A model generated the notes under the pieces. The model was not told the DNA's origin and did not search any database. It saw only the letters and a list, made by a program, of their open reading frames with translations. A stretch of 64,000 nucleotides of DNA from Cercophora sp. LCS_1 (lineage: Eukaryota > Ascomycota > Sordariomycetes > Sordariales > Lasiosphaeriaceae), in NCBI GenBank assembly GCA_036250225.1, contig JAPZLL010000061.1, forward strand, positions 62,001-126,000, written 5' to 3'. The position numbers were made by a program, and so were the translations under genes. Within the stretch, counting starts at the first letter, position 1, and each line of letters begins with the position of its first letter. Of the stretch, positions 1 to 10,698 are shown piece by piece.

Positions 1-1244
1 CACGACAAGACTCAATTGGACGACGCAAAGCGCGCAATTGCATCAGCAGACTGCAAATGCATCGACACGGTTCATCACAAGATCAACCTTCCTCATCGGA
101 GCATTACTGTCTCAGGGCGCGGCAATCGATCCAAGCTCCAGGATCTAGGTCCTGAAACGGTTGAAACGGTGTGTAAAAGCTCCGAGAGGTGGTATCGTGG
201 CGCCATCGGTACCACGTTGCCACCGGCCAGACCTTGGGTCGGAGCGCCGGGCGCGCAGCATCTGGTCAAGGGTCTTGGCGACTGTGACGTCCTGGCGTTT
301 AGGCCAGACATGCGATGCGGCGTTACTCTGGCTCGCTACTCACATACTCATTCCGGGTTTTTGTTGGGAGCCAAGCAGCCGCCCTTCCAAACTGCCGCTT
401 GCGGACGGGACGCTGCGAAGAACACCGGGTTCCCCATGGGCAAGCTTCTCGTCAGACCACTCGCCGCTGCAAAATAGATTAACCGCCCTGGCGTTCGCAG
501 ACGCCGTCGCACCAAAGACTCCTGAATTAGGCATGTGCACTCAAAACCACATGGCATTCGCAAAGCCGGGATGCCATCCGACGGCCAGTCAGCATCGTCA
601 GCGAGGAAAATACTGCGCTGGCCAGACTCTTGTTGTAGCTGGTTATCAGCCAAACTAAACGAAATCGCCACAGGGTCTCGTTGTGTCCAGACCAATGCTA
701 CTGTCTGTCTTAGGAAAAGCTGAATGATAGGCGGGGAGCATGTCCAGCTGGCTGTGGCCTGACCGCCCAAGGCGGATGACCCACACGAATACCCCCTCAC
801 GTTGATACTCGCCGCAGTGGAGCCCTTTGACAGCTCGACAGTAGCTCCAGCAGCAGGAACGTGCAGAGGCTGGCAGCGTCAAGCGGGGTCGAGCAGCATC
901 GCGAGGTGGGAGGGGAAGGTGACATACATGATTGTGACCCAATGGACTGGCGGAGGGCCATCACGGGCTGTTTTGGCAACGACCTCGTCGGTGGCGGCTC
1001 CTCAAGGACTGGAAGGGAATGTCCCGGATACCAGGTCCGCATCTATTCCTATCTCGCGTCAACAACAAGCCTGAACCTCTGTCAAGAATCACAAGTATAA
1101 AGACACAACGACGATCCCTCGTTCATCCCTCAACTCTCCTCATCCTCATCCTCATCCTCATCAGCCCTCAGCCCAGTCCAGCCTTCAGACCAGCTCACTT
1201 CATCTTCACCGTTCTCAGAACATCCAACAATCCCAACCTTCAAA
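1..1244. other. intergenic region upstream of the DUF4360-type gene
   Basis: No convincing gene was found. The open frames on both strands overlap each other and have no recognisable domain or signal peptide. The last 150 bases hold a TATA-like box and a pyrimidine-rich leader with a TCATCC repeat (about 1137-1162), which fits the promoter and 5' leader of the gene starting at 1245. Confidence 0.5.
1096..1101 (+). promoter_or_regulatory. TATA-like box (TATAAA)
   Basis: A perfect TATAAA lies about 150 bases before the ATG at 1245. A CT-rich leader follows it, as is common in highly expressed fungal secreted-protein genes. Assignment is by position and sequence only. Confidence 0.45.
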
Positions 1245-2027
1245 ATGAAGTTCTTCACCGCTGCTGCTCTCCTCGCCGGCTCTGCCGTTGCCGCTCCCTC
1301 GAACCCTCTCCTGGTTCCCCAGGCTCCGGTTCCCAGCGCCGACAATGTCAAGATCCTCGGCATCACTGCCACTGGCACCGGCTGCCCTCCGGGCCACGCC
1401 CAGGTCAACGTTGACGCCACCGGCACCATCTTCGACGTTGCCTTTGACTCCTACGTCGTCTCTGTCGGCCCCGGCAACCTCCCCGCCGACGCCCGCAAGA
1501 ACTGCCGCGTTTCCATCAACCTCCAGTTCCCCGTCGGCTACCAGTACGCCGTCTCTTGATTCTCCCATCCCTCCATCCCCCTCTCCTCTCCTCTCCTCTC
1601 CTCTCCTCTCCTCTCCTCTCCTCTCCTCTCCTCTCCATCATCCCAATAACACGCCGGCAGATTCTCCATCATCGAGACCCGCTTCCAGGGCTACGCCTCG
1701 CTCGCTGCTGGCCAGACCGGTGTCTGCCGCGCCGGCTACACCTTTGCCGGCGACTCGAGCCAGGAGGTCGTCTTCCAGAAGAACCTGGTTTCCCCCTACG
1801 AGGACAACTACAGCATGCTCGCTGGCGTCGGCGTCGAGTCCTTCACCCAGTGCGGCAAGAACACGGCCATCCTCAACGTCAACTCCGAAGTCCGCATCAA
1901 CCCCGTTACTAGCCCCAACAAGGGCCTTATGACTGTGAGCGCCCCCATCAAGATGAAGATTGAGTGGCGCCGTTGCGACGCGTCAGACTCTGCTGTTGCT
2001 TCTGTCTCCTCCATTGAGGAGGCTTAA
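1245..2027 (+). CDS. secreted DUF4360-family protein
   Basis: Two exons (1245-1543 and 1661-2027) encode 221 aa. The start gives a clear signal peptide (MKFFTAAALLAGSAVAA). The body matches the fungal DUF4360 pattern: a KILGITATGTGCPPG opening, a central FDSYVV segment, a QFPVGYQ / GYASL strand pair across the splice site, and a late MKIEWRRC. The intron uses donor GTACGC at 1544 and acceptor CAG at 1660. Splicing there joins a split Gln codon to FSIIETRFQGYASL and removes the in-frame stop TGA at 1557-1559. The function of this family is unknown; these are small secreted Cys-containing proteins. The 117-nt intron is dominated by a CTCTC tandem repeat, described separately. Confidence 0.85.
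1581..1636 (+). repeat. CTCTC pentanucleotide tandem repeat inside an intron
   Basis: About eleven near-perfect copies of the 5-base unit fill half of the intron at 1544-1660. On the sense strand this is a long polypyrimidine tract just before the acceptor at 1660. Copy number could vary between strains without touching the coding sequence. Confidence 0.9.
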
Positions 2028-2660
2028 AGTGATATTACCTACCTATGAAAAAGAAGAGTTGGCTGATGATATGGGGCTCGTTGCCTGGTATTCCAAACAG
2101 GTTGACGCTTTTGATGGTTCTGTTCACGTCATCTTCCGGGCCAACTGGCGCAAGTGCTAGAGAAAAGTTGGAGGAAACTTTTAATCAGGGGCTGCTAGGG
2201 TGGGGTATATGGCTGGCACTTTTTTTTTTCTTCTCTCGTGGGGAACATACCTGACTGGTCAAGTGCGGGTTTTGGGAGGTTCATCATCCTGGGACTCGGC
2301 CGCGACACTGGAAAGGACTGGATTGGTGGTTTGGAAAGTTTGATGTCTATATTTGATGGGGGGTTTGCTGTACATAGTGAGTCTGGGCGATGCTCGGACG
2401 AGGGTTGGTGCAGGTTACAATACAATGTGTTGTGATCTTTACTTTGGCGCTTTTTTTGGTCATAGTGCCCCTTGATTGGTCAGCCTCCATTTAAAATTTG
2501 ACCAGTATGAGGGTTGTCTTGGAGTTTTAGAACTTAAATATGAGATTATCATGATGAGTCCTTAATACTAAACCCTTCCAAAGCATTAGTCCACGTAGCT
2601 GCCACACCATCTACAGTCATTGTCGCAAAGACCACAGTCTATGCCGTCCCCCAAATGTGA
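2028..2660. other. intergenic / 3' regions between convergent genes
   Basis: No gene is evident between the stop at 2027 and the convergent C2H2-like gene ending at 2661. The stretch from 2587 to 2660 is a diverged copy of the Cys-rich end of that gene and is annotated separately. Confidence 0.4.
2587..2660 (-). repeat. diverged second copy of the Cys-rich C-terminal module
   Basis: Read on the minus strand in the frame of the upstream ORF, directly after its TAA (2663-2661), this segment encodes SHLGDGIDCGLCDNDCRWCG followed by SYVD and a stop. It aligns residue by residue with the module coded at about 2696-2769 (SHFEEGMDWGLCNKDCGWCG). The two copies are 109 bases apart and clearly alike at the DNA level, so they are a tandem duplication. 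Copy 2 is cut off from the protein by a single stop codon. It could be a relic, or coding in an allele that lacks the stop. Confidence 0.7.
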
Positions 2661-3371
2661 TTAGGACTTGGAGAATTTATACGAATAGTCCATGCAATAC
2701 CCACACCATCCACAGTCCTTGTTACAAAGACCCCAGTCCATGCCTTCCTCAAAATGCGACCGGTAGTTGGTGGTTTGGGGTGACTCGGTTGCCCCCTTGC
2801 CTTTTCCGTAACGTGACGAGTATTCTTTGTGTCGCGGCGTATCCTCTTCTCTCTTGAACGACTTTCCGCGGCGCCGGGAAGTTGCGGGTCCGGTTTGCTG
2901 AGTTGGCGTTTCGAGTGACATGTTGGTATTATTTGCTGAGCTTTGTGGGAGTTTCTGGATCGGAGCCACTAGCTTCCCTGCCTTGACCGTCTTTTTGTAA
3001 GTAATTGCTCTTGTGTTGTGTCTTTCTGTGTGCTGGGTGCCCTTGTTGGAGCCACCTTTTGCGTGGTCTGTTTCTGAGGTTGCGGTAGTTCCCTGGTGTA
3101 CAGGTTCAGCTGGTGATGTTGCTGAGCTGGGTGCATCTCTCTGCATTAGTCGCGGTGGTGTCGCAGGGCCGCTTGAGGTCACGGTGGTGGATGACGATGC
3201 TGCATGAAGTCGAGAGTCGCGAAGGTGTTGGTCGCGCGCTTCAGCTGTCCTGAAGCGAGCGCCGCACGAGCGAAGATAGTTTTTATGCTTCGTAGAGCCG
3301 AGGCGGTGTTGCTTCAAGGCGGAGGCGTTTGCAATGCTCTTACCGCATTCGCAGACAATTGTTTTTGCCAT
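2661..3371 (-). CDS. C2H2-finger-like protein with Cys-rich C-terminal module
   Basis: One open frame. I start it at the ATG at 3371 (MAKTIVCECGKSIANAS) because the Cys/His array begins there; an upstream in-frame ATG at 3440 would add 23 residues. From 3371 the product is 236 aa. The N-terminus has two degenerate zinc fingers (C-x-C...H-x5-H, then C...H-x6-H). The middle is Ser/Thr/Pro-rich and low in order. The C-terminus carries a C-x3-C-x2-C-x2-C cluster in the context MDWGLCNKDCGWCGYC. Similar arrangements occur in fungal proteins of unknown function, so a nucleic-acid or zinc-binding role is only inferred. The C-terminal module is duplicated just downstream. Confidence 0.6.
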   Translation of the reverse strand: MAKTIVCECGKSIANASALKQHRLGSTKHKNYLRSCGARFRTAEARDQHLRDSRLHAASSSTTVTSSGPATPPRLMQRDAPSSATSPAEPVHQGTTATSETDHAKGGSNKGTQHTERHNTRAITYKKTVKAGKLVAPIQKLPQSSANNTNMSLETPTQQTGPATSRRRGKSFKREEDTPRHKEYSSRYGKGKGATESPQTTNYRSHFEEGMDWGLCNKDCGWCGYCMDYSYKFSKS

Positions 3372-3646
3372 ATTGTCAAGGACGTGGATAAGTAGCGAGT
3401 TCTCAAAGATTGTGTTCCTTTTGCATTTTCGCCTGGGCAAACGGCACGGTCAGGTAATGTAGTGCGGCCTACTTCATCGCGTTGTAGAGGCTTGGTCTCA
3501 CGGCCGGATTATTGCTTTATCCGTCGCCATGATTCGGGGATAAATCCCGTCCTTCACCCAACAGATGAACGGGCAGGCAACCACCCGCTTTCACCAGACA
3601 TCTTGCCCTTTATCCAGCAACCTCGCAACGCATCATTCGGATTACC

Positions 3647-4135
3647 ATGTCCGGCAACAGCAAAAATTCCGACGAGTATACTTCGACTATTGGCTTTTGG
3701 GTTATTGGTTTTGTTGCAAGCCTTTCCTGGATTTTAACCATCGCCAAGACACCAGCCAAGGCAGCGACACCCGCTGACATTCGGCGACCGCACTGGACGA
3801 AATGGCTCACGCCACATCTCACTTCACGGACTCGGCAATTACTTCTCACTATGTTGTATCTCATCGGTCTCCTGGCTCAGGTCTTAGTTGTGCGTTGGGC
3901 CGGATTCAGAGGGCTGGGGTGGATTCGAGCCATGTATGAACAGTGGCCCAATCATGCAGGCTGGTTCATTCAAACTTGGTATTCTGTTTCGACACTAGTC
4001 CTGATCTTGATGGTGGCAAGTTATACTCTTGTTGGCGTTTTCTTGGCCGCGTGTCAGTTCTTGGGCATTATTGAGCTGGTCTTGTGGAGGCTTGATGCTG
4101 TCAAAGGCTCTGCAGAGAAGGAGAACAAAATCTGA
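3647..4135 (+). CDS. small multi-pass membrane protein of unknown function
   Basis: A single exon of 162 aa. Hydrophobic stretches lie at about residues 15-34 (GFWVIGFVASLSWILTIA), 64-84 (LLLTMLYLIGLLAQVLVV) and 108-147, which suggests three or four membrane passes. The ATG sits in a good context (ATTACCATGT). The tail is charged (KGSAEKENKI). I recognise no family. It lies between the divergent C2H2-like gene and a convergent hydrolase gene. A hypothetical membrane protein is the most that can be said. Confidence 0.55.
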   Translation: MSGNSKNSDEYTSTIGFWVIGFVASLSWILTIAKTPAKAATPADIRRPHWTKWLTPHLTSRTRQLLLTMLYLIGLLAQVLVVRWAGFRGLGWIRAMYEQWPNHAGWFIQTWYSVSTLVLILMVASYTLVGVFLAACQFLGIIELVLWRLDAVKGSAEKENKI

Positions 4136-4238
4136 ACAATGGATGGCAGGTCCACGTGCTCCGCCCAAATGATTTAGTTAGGCTGATAAAGCTTTGATTT
4201 GGATAAAGCGTATCCAGTTCTGACCCAGCGATGTCTTT

Positions 4239-5290
4239 TCAAGTCCCGCCAACGACCCTGTCGAGCTCCTCGATGGCCTTCTTGACGACCGCCGCTGGGG
4301 CACCATCTTCAAAATCTTCAAGATACGATGACTTCTCGAAAAGATGACCCTGACCCTTTGCCTCAAAGTGGACCGCCTTTTCGCCAAGTTGCCCGGCAAC
4401 ATACTCCCAAACCTTGGGGCTAACATCATCGTCATCGTCACCTTGAATGAAGATGGTGACAGGCCAGTCAGCCAGCTTTCTCTTCTGTGACTCGTCCTTC
4501 GTCCAGTCAAATCCCGGATCAACATCGCCGACAAGATCCACAAACAGGTTCTCGTAGAGATAATAATCGTACAGCAATCCTCGATCCGGATCCCGATCAA
4601 ACCCAGGTACCTTGGTTGTCTTGGGCGTGTAGGACAGATTCTTGCTCCCATCGGAACGCAGTTGCTCGAGGTCGAAGCATCCCCGCGCATCAAATACATG
4701 TTTCCCCACGGTCACAGGCTCGGAGATGTAGGGCTCGACGTCATCTTCAGAGATCGGCTCTGAAGGGATGAGCACGGATGAGTTGAAGAACTCGTGTTTG
4801 AAGGTTGGGATGCCCGTGATGGAGAACAAAGCAAGTGGTTTCGGGGAAAGGTGGTAGGCGATGAGAGTTCCGAAGAAGAAGCCTGCGCTTGCGCCGCCGA
4901 CAATCACTCGCCGGCCAGTTTGGCCACCCACCGTCTGGGCAAAACTGTAGGCAGCCCTCGCATCATCGAGCAGAGCTTTGCCGTCAACCTGAGGGAGGAG
5001 ACGATATTCGGCGCTAACAAGAGGCCACTTTCGTTGGAAGCATGCCTTCAAATGTCAGACGGCGGTCATGATAACGCGATCTGCCAGACGATGGATGGTA
5101 CAATACATACCTGGACAAGCCAGGGAGGAATCATGATGCGGGCGCCGCCGACAAGACCACCCGAGTGGAAGAAGAGAAAAGCGGGCGAGTCATCGGGATA
5201 GTCGGATGCTTCGTAGACATCGCACTCGAGTGAAATCTCATGGATGGCAAAGGTGTGGGTTGTCTTCTTGAGGGGTGCAGGGTTCGGCAT
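4239..5290 (-). CDS. alpha/beta hydrolase (fold-3, esterase/lipase type)
   Basis: Two exons (5290-5111 and 5045-4239), 328 aa. The 65-nt intron has donor GTATGT and a TTGAAG acceptor and splices in phase 0. Oxyanion-hole motif: HSGG at residues 42-45, a variant of HGGG. Nucleophile elbow: G-A-S-A-G with Ser113. A late acidic GDDDDDVSP loop and a GQGHLFE histidine supply the expected Asp and His, so the enzyme looks catalytically intact. There is no signal peptide, so it is probably cytosolic. I begin at ATG 5290 (MPNPAP) because the upstream extension lacks an ATG. The substrate cannot be told from sequence. Confidence 0.85.
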
Positions 5291-6192
5291 CTTGATATCA
5301 GATTTGATGTTGAGAGGAGAATTGCGACGGGTACGAATGCGAAGGGACAAGACGATTTAACAGGACTGATCAACCGCCAATCAATTACGCCGTCTTACGA
5401 TTGCCAAACAGCGGGACGGACCTTCCTCGCGGTGGTTGCTCCCGCGTGCAGCCAACCCCGCGAAACGCAACGCGCAGATCCACACGGAAAACGCAAATGT
5501 TTGCATTGGGGAGACTGTTGCGCAGCGACCAAGAAGCGGAAATTTGAGTCTGAAAGTGAAAAGGGTCTAACGAGACCTCGGATTGAGAAATTAAGAAAGG
5601 ATGCATATCATGTGGCAAAATGTGCCTACTGCTTGCCACCATAAGGTGATGGCAATGAAAAATTGGTCTTGGCTGATGGCGACATATTTTTCTGTTGGCG
5701 ACGCCTTCCCGCGGCCTTCGCGACGCGGCGTCACGTGAAAGAGGGGTACTTCTTGGCGCGGCTTGGACCCCAGATTTTCGGCAGCCGGCGTTGCCAAGAC
5801 GCCGATATCTCGTCGTTCCTGTGACCAAAAATTGTAGGCGACCCACATTGTTTGGTCATGCCAACCCGGCCCCTGGAACGATTGACAAATTTCAACCCTC
5901 ACCGACCCTTTCTCCGCGGCCTCTTGGTCTTCTTCAATCCTTCAATTCTCAAGCTCGGGAAACAAGTTGGCGGAACAACGCCTACAGCTTTACGCTTCCA
6001 TCGACAATCACAAGTTCGCGCGATCTCGGATGGCTTTGGGAGGACAGACGCAAAGGGAGAAAGCGAACCCACTGCCCCGGTTGACAGCTGGGTGACGTCG
6101 AATCCCAAGCGCCTGTTTTGCTTCCTTCAGGTCGCAACCGACAGTCCAATTGCTCGATCAAATCGTTACAAGACGACTCGAACTGCTCCACG
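5291..6192. promoter_or_regulatory. shared divergent promoter region
   Basis: About 900 bases separate the start codons of the alpha/beta hydrolase (minus) and the SulP transporter (plus). No coding region is credible here. I could not assign specific operators. Confidence 0.4.
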
Positions 6193-8630
6193 ATGTCTCG
6201 TCCACAGCCGCGGTCGTCGACCTCGCACGACCACACTCCGGTTAACCCGAGCGGCCTGCGCCAGAGCCACACGGCAGCCTCGTATGCGTCGCTCGCCGAC
6301 GCCGGAAAGCGCCGCGATAGTATTCCCATCTCTCCGTCCTCGCCGAATCCCCAGCCCGACGAAGAGGGCGTCCCGCCCTTTAGCCTCGCCGGCCCGAGCA
6401 GCGCGTTCCACAATGTGGAACCCACCGAGACAACCTCACTTCTGAGCGACGGATTCGACCGAGAACACGCCCACGACGGGCCCTGCAATCATGGCACATT
6501 CTCACCACGACCGATGAGTCCGGCGGACAGTCTCGCTGCTGACTCGGGTCTTTTGTCCGGCTCCGAGTCGGACGGTTCTCTGCCAGCCATTGATGGGATG
6601 CTATCGGCCGAGGCGCGCAGGAAGCGCCGGAGCTGGAAGAAGCAGCTAGCATCCAAGATGAAGACCAAGAAGATGAGCACGTCGAGCGCGCTGGCAAAGC
6701 GCCACGGGGTCAAGGGTTCTACGATGATGTACCTTTCGTACTATCTCCCTGTCATGATCTGGGCGCGCGAGTACAGCTGGTCGTATTTCAAGGGCGACTT
6801 TGTGGCGGCCTTGACGGTGGCTGGCATGTATGTGCCCATGGCGCTGTCGCTGGCCGACAACCTGGCGCATGTGCCCGCCATCAATGGGCTGTACTCGTTC
6901 GTCTTCAACCCGCTGATGTACGCCTTGCTGGGGAGCTGCCCGGCCATGATTGTGGGTCCCGAAGCTGCTGGGTCGCTGTTGGTTGGTACGGTGATCAAGA
7001 ACAGTGTGGACTTGGGTCGAGGCGGGGATAACGATGCCGTTCTTCAAGCTACGATTTGCGGAGTTGTCGCGGGAATGGCGGGCGCCATGGTTTTTATCGC
7101 CGGCATCGCGCGTCTCGGATTCATCGACGGTGTTCTCTCAAGACCATTCCTGCGTGGATTCATCAGCGCCATCGGCGTGGTCATTGTTGTCGACCAGCTC
7201 GTCCCCGAGCTGGGTCTCAATCGTGTCCTGGCGCAGAACCCAGGCGTTGGTCACGGCAGCAGTGTCGACAAGCTGCGGTTCATATTTGGAAACCTGGACA
7301 AGGTTCACGGGCTGACATTTGCGATTGCCGGGTCGAGCTTCGCCGTCATCATGGTGTGCCGCGAGATCAAACGTCGGCTTCAGCCTCGCTACCCTGGGGT
7401 TGCATACATTCCCGATCGGTTCATCGTGGTCGTCATCTCGGCATTCCTGGCATACTACTTCGACTGGGAACACGCTGGCGTCCAGGTTCTTGGGAAGGTT
7501 GAATCCGCAAGCGGCCATCTCTTCACTTTCCGCTGGCCTTTCCGCCCTGCACACATGCCATACATACGGGACGCCATGGGGACTTCGTTCTTGATCGCAC
7601 TCCTGGGCTTCTTCGAGTCATCGGTTGCCGCGAAGAGCATTGGTGGTAGCGACGCCTTCTCAACGCAACTCAGCCCTAATCGCGAGCTTGTTGCTCTTGG
7701 CGCCGCCAACCTTGTCGGCGCGTGCTTTATGAGTCTCCCAGCATTTGGTGGCTATGGCCGAAGCAAGCTGAACAAGTCGACTGGCGGAAAGAGTCCAATG
7801 GCCTCCATCCTGTTGAGCATGTTCACCCTCATCACGATTATGTTCTTGCTCCCGCATCTGTACTATCTTCCGGTGAGTTTTCCCGCTCCATGCTCTCTCG
7901 TCCCACCAGCTAACAATGCTAGAAACCCGTGCTGTCTTCCCTCATCAGCGTCGTGGCCTGGTCTCTCATCGAGGAATGTCCTCACGACATCTCGTTCTTC
8001 CTCCGCATCCATGCCTGGCAGGAGCTTGGCCTCATGTTCATCATCCTGCTGTCGACCATCTTTTACTCGTTGACTCTTGGCATGGCCATTGGTGTCGGCT
8101 TGTCCCTGCTCCAAGTCATCCGCCACTCGACACGCCCTCGCATCCAGATTCTCGGCCGCATTCCCGGCACCAACCGGTTCGAAAACGCTGAGGCCAACCC
8201 CGACCGTCTTGAGTTCATCGAGGGTTGCCTGATTGTAAAGATTCCCGAGCCCCTTACATTTGCCAACACGGGCGAGCTCAAGGCAAGACTGAGGAGGATG
8301 GAGCTGTATGGAACCAGTCAAGCTCACCCTGCGCTGCCCAGGCTGCGAAGGGAGGACTCGAACCGCAACATTGTTTTCGACATTCACGGCGTCACGTCGC
8401 TTGATGGCAGCGGAACCCAGGTGCTCGAGGAGATCGTGCAGAGCTATCGTCAACGGGGCGTGAGGATCTTCTTCAGCCGCGTTCCGGCAAGAGACACACC
8501 TGTGTGGGAGTCATTGCAACGAAGCGGCATTGTGGACCTGGCTGGTGGCGAGAGCCACTTTGTGGATGACGTCCACGAGGCCTTGAAGTTGACCGAGGTC
8601 GAGGAGGCCGGGCGAGCCGGGGAGGAATGA
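6193..8630 (+). CDS. SulP-family anion transporter with STAS domain
   Basis: Two exons (6193-7872 and 7923-8630) join in phase 0 across a 50-nt intron (GTGAGT...CTAG) to give 795 aa. The first about 180 residues are a polar, Ser/Pro-rich cytosolic region with a basic patch (KRRSWKKQL). SulP membrane domain follows: YLPVMIW entry, GLYSFVFNPLMYALLGS, and MIVGPEAAGSLLVG. A STAS domain (about 650-785) contains DIHGVTSLDGSGTQVLEE. The long N-terminus and the YYLP...W entry look closer to the yeast Ygr125w/Vsb1 vacuolar branch than to plasma-membrane sulfate permeases, so the substrate may be something other than sulfate (inference). I used the ATG at 6193; the frame is open upstream but has no ATG. 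Confidence 0.85.
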
Positions 8631-8760
8631 GCAACGACGACAAAATCATGATCAAAGATTTTTGAACAACATTTTAGAGATGCATCTCCTTTTGCATAGC
8701 GGCAAGGCATTGTAGAAAGCGTTATAATACTTTAGATACCTAATGGGCTTACGGTATACC

Positions 8761-9804
8761 CTAGTTTCCGCTCTCTGAGCCAAGAATATCATTGACGGTC
8801 TCCTCAAACTCGTTTCCAAACTGCAGTGTTTCTCTCCACCGCTCCGGGACCGCCTCAACCCCGTCTCTCGCTCCAAGAAAACCACCAGCAATCGCAGCAT
8901 TCGTGTCCGTATCCTTGCCAATCCTCACCACGTCAACCAACGCATCCTCTAAGCTTCGATCATCAAACAAGGCAGCCACGGCAATGCTCAAACTCTCCAA
9001 CACATACCCTGCCCCCTTGAACGGCAACACCTTAGGCCCATTCCTCGCCTCCTTGGGCCCCTTATCCGCCAGCTCTTTCAAACTCACATCATCCCGCCCT
9101 GCCCTCATCGCCTTGACAGTCCTACTGCCAGCAAGCTTCATCTTTGCGTCACCGCCCTCCACATACCTCTCCACCGCTTGGATGCCCGCATCAAACGCCT
9201 CGTTCCTTCCCTTCCCCTCGATAAGTTTTCTCACCATGATATTATACCCCACACACGCGCAAATAGCATGTAAATCATCGTGGGTAACGCCACCAATCTC
9301 GACCGTCTCCTTCACTAGCGTCTCTTCGTCCGACGCGAACAAAGCGGTGGGAATACAGCGCATCAAACTCCCGTTCCCTGCCTTGCCGTCACCCGCGCCG
9401 CTCTTGACGTTGTTGGTAGCCTTGAACTTGCGAATACCAATCGCCGTGGCACCGCCTACGTCGCGCGGCGGAACACCACGGGTCCGGCCTGGCCAGCGGC
9501 CGTCGTACCAGTCTACCATGTTGCGGGCTGCTTCGACAACAATATCGGGTACTTTGGCTTTGCCAGAGCGGATGGCGTTGGTGTGGGTCTGGTAGGCCAG
9601 GAGGACGGCGCGGGTGAGGTCCGTGTCATCGGTTGCGTGGCCGGCGGGCCAGGAGAAGTGGCCACCGCCGGTTATGTTGAGGGGTTTGGGGAGCCTGATG
9701 GAGTCGTAAGAGAGGAATTCATAGGTTGCGCCGAGGGAATCGCCTGCGTGAAGGGCGATGAGGGCCCCCAGGGTGCGGGAGTGGCGGGTGGGTGTGGTGG
9801 CCAT
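8761..9804 (-). CDS. ADP-ribosylglycohydrolase (DraG/ARH family)
   Basis: A single exon of 347 aa. It carries both metal-binding signatures of the DraG/ARH fold: TDDTD at residues 58-62 and a late GKDTDTNAAIAGG. The early GALIALHAGDSLGA helix is also typical. This fold binds two Mg2+ and hydrolyses ADP-ribose from proteins or small molecules. With all acidic ligands present it should be active. There is no signal peptide or membrane segment. Its partner ADP-ribosyl-transferase, if any, is not in the window. The 3' end lies about 130 bases from the SulP stop (convergent). Confidence 0.88.
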   Translation of the reverse strand: MATTPTRHSRTLGALIALHAGDSLGATYEFLSYDSIRLPKPLNITGGGHFSWPAGHATDDTDLTRAVLLAYQTHTNAIRSGKAKVPDIVVEAARNMVDWYDGRWPGRTRGVPPRDVGGATAIGIRKFKATNNVKSGAGDGKAGNGSLMRCIPTALFASDEETLVKETVEIGGVTHDDLHAICACVGYNIMVRKLIEGKGRNEAFDAGIQAVERYVEGGDAKMKLAGSRTVKAMRAGRDDVSLKELADKGPKEARNGPKVLPFKGAGYVLESLSIAVAALFDDRSLEDALVDVVRIGKDTDTNAAIAGGFLGARDGVEAVPERWRETLQFGNEFEETVNDILGSESGN

Positions 9805-10698
9805 GGTGAGGTTGCGGGGTTGATGCTGTGAGGGGATGGATGCCTAATGCGTGGTTCATTGACCTACAGAATGCGCCGGTGGAGTGGAGAAGGTTACTTC
9901 GCAAGAGAAAAACTATGTGGTCAAACGGGAAAAGGTCATCGGATTAGGAAGTTGTTGGCTTTTATGTCGCTCGCAGTGGTTGGTTGCTGTTTGCCGGTTA
10001 CGCTTGAGGGCTGGGGGTGGTGGAGGTTGTTGATTTTGGGAGAAGGACGGGAGTGCTTTGGAGGGTTTTGTTAGGGACTGGGCCCACTGGTGGGATATGG
10101 GTGCCGGTCTAGCGCCTTGGTAATAGCAATTGTTAGCACAGGCTTGGTAGCGGCACCTCTTATTGATAGTCTGCAACGTTTATCCTCTGAGTTCTGTTCT
10201 AAGCGAATCCCGATCAGGTTGAAGCAGAGAATCACAGTAGCCTCTGGAGGGAGCCCCATGTCAAGTGTTGATGCAATTGACAATGCAGTGCCATGTGTGA
10301 CCGAACCACAATGCGGGAAACCATTCTCAGCCCGGCGCTGAAAAGCAGTTAGCGCAGGAATTCAACTGCCAAACGCGGGAAAGGGGCCCGCCCAAAAAAA
10401 ACCGAAAAAAACAATAATGGTCATGCTCTGCTGCAATAGTTCGGGGCTGGGCTTGCTGGCGCACACTGGTGGCTTTGGCGCAATCTCGCGCACATCTGGG
10501 CGGTTGGCGTCGATCGAGACCCCTGATGAAAATGTGAAGGGGTGAAAAATAAAAATAAATAAAATACAGGAAACCCCGGCTCTCCTCTTCTCGCATCCCC
10601 TCATTGGCAAATACCCTAATCGACCACCCTAGTGATCCGTATCATCCACAGAGAAACACCAAACTTACAACCCACCATCATCCAACGAGCGGTTAAAA
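9805..10698. promoter_or_regulatory. divergent intergenic region (ARH / kinase)
   Basis: Nearly 900 bases between two divergent start codons. Small open frames overlap on both strands without recognisable content. An A/T-rich stretch near 10545-10565, about 140 bases before the kinase ATG, may be its core promoter. Confidence 0.35.

Noticed and set aside
2653..2696. 44-nt intron that would bridge the stop and reach the second Cys module (GTATAA...ATAG)
   Set aside because: It has a CTAAT branch-like motif, but splicing puts the second module out of frame, and 44 nt is short for this genome.
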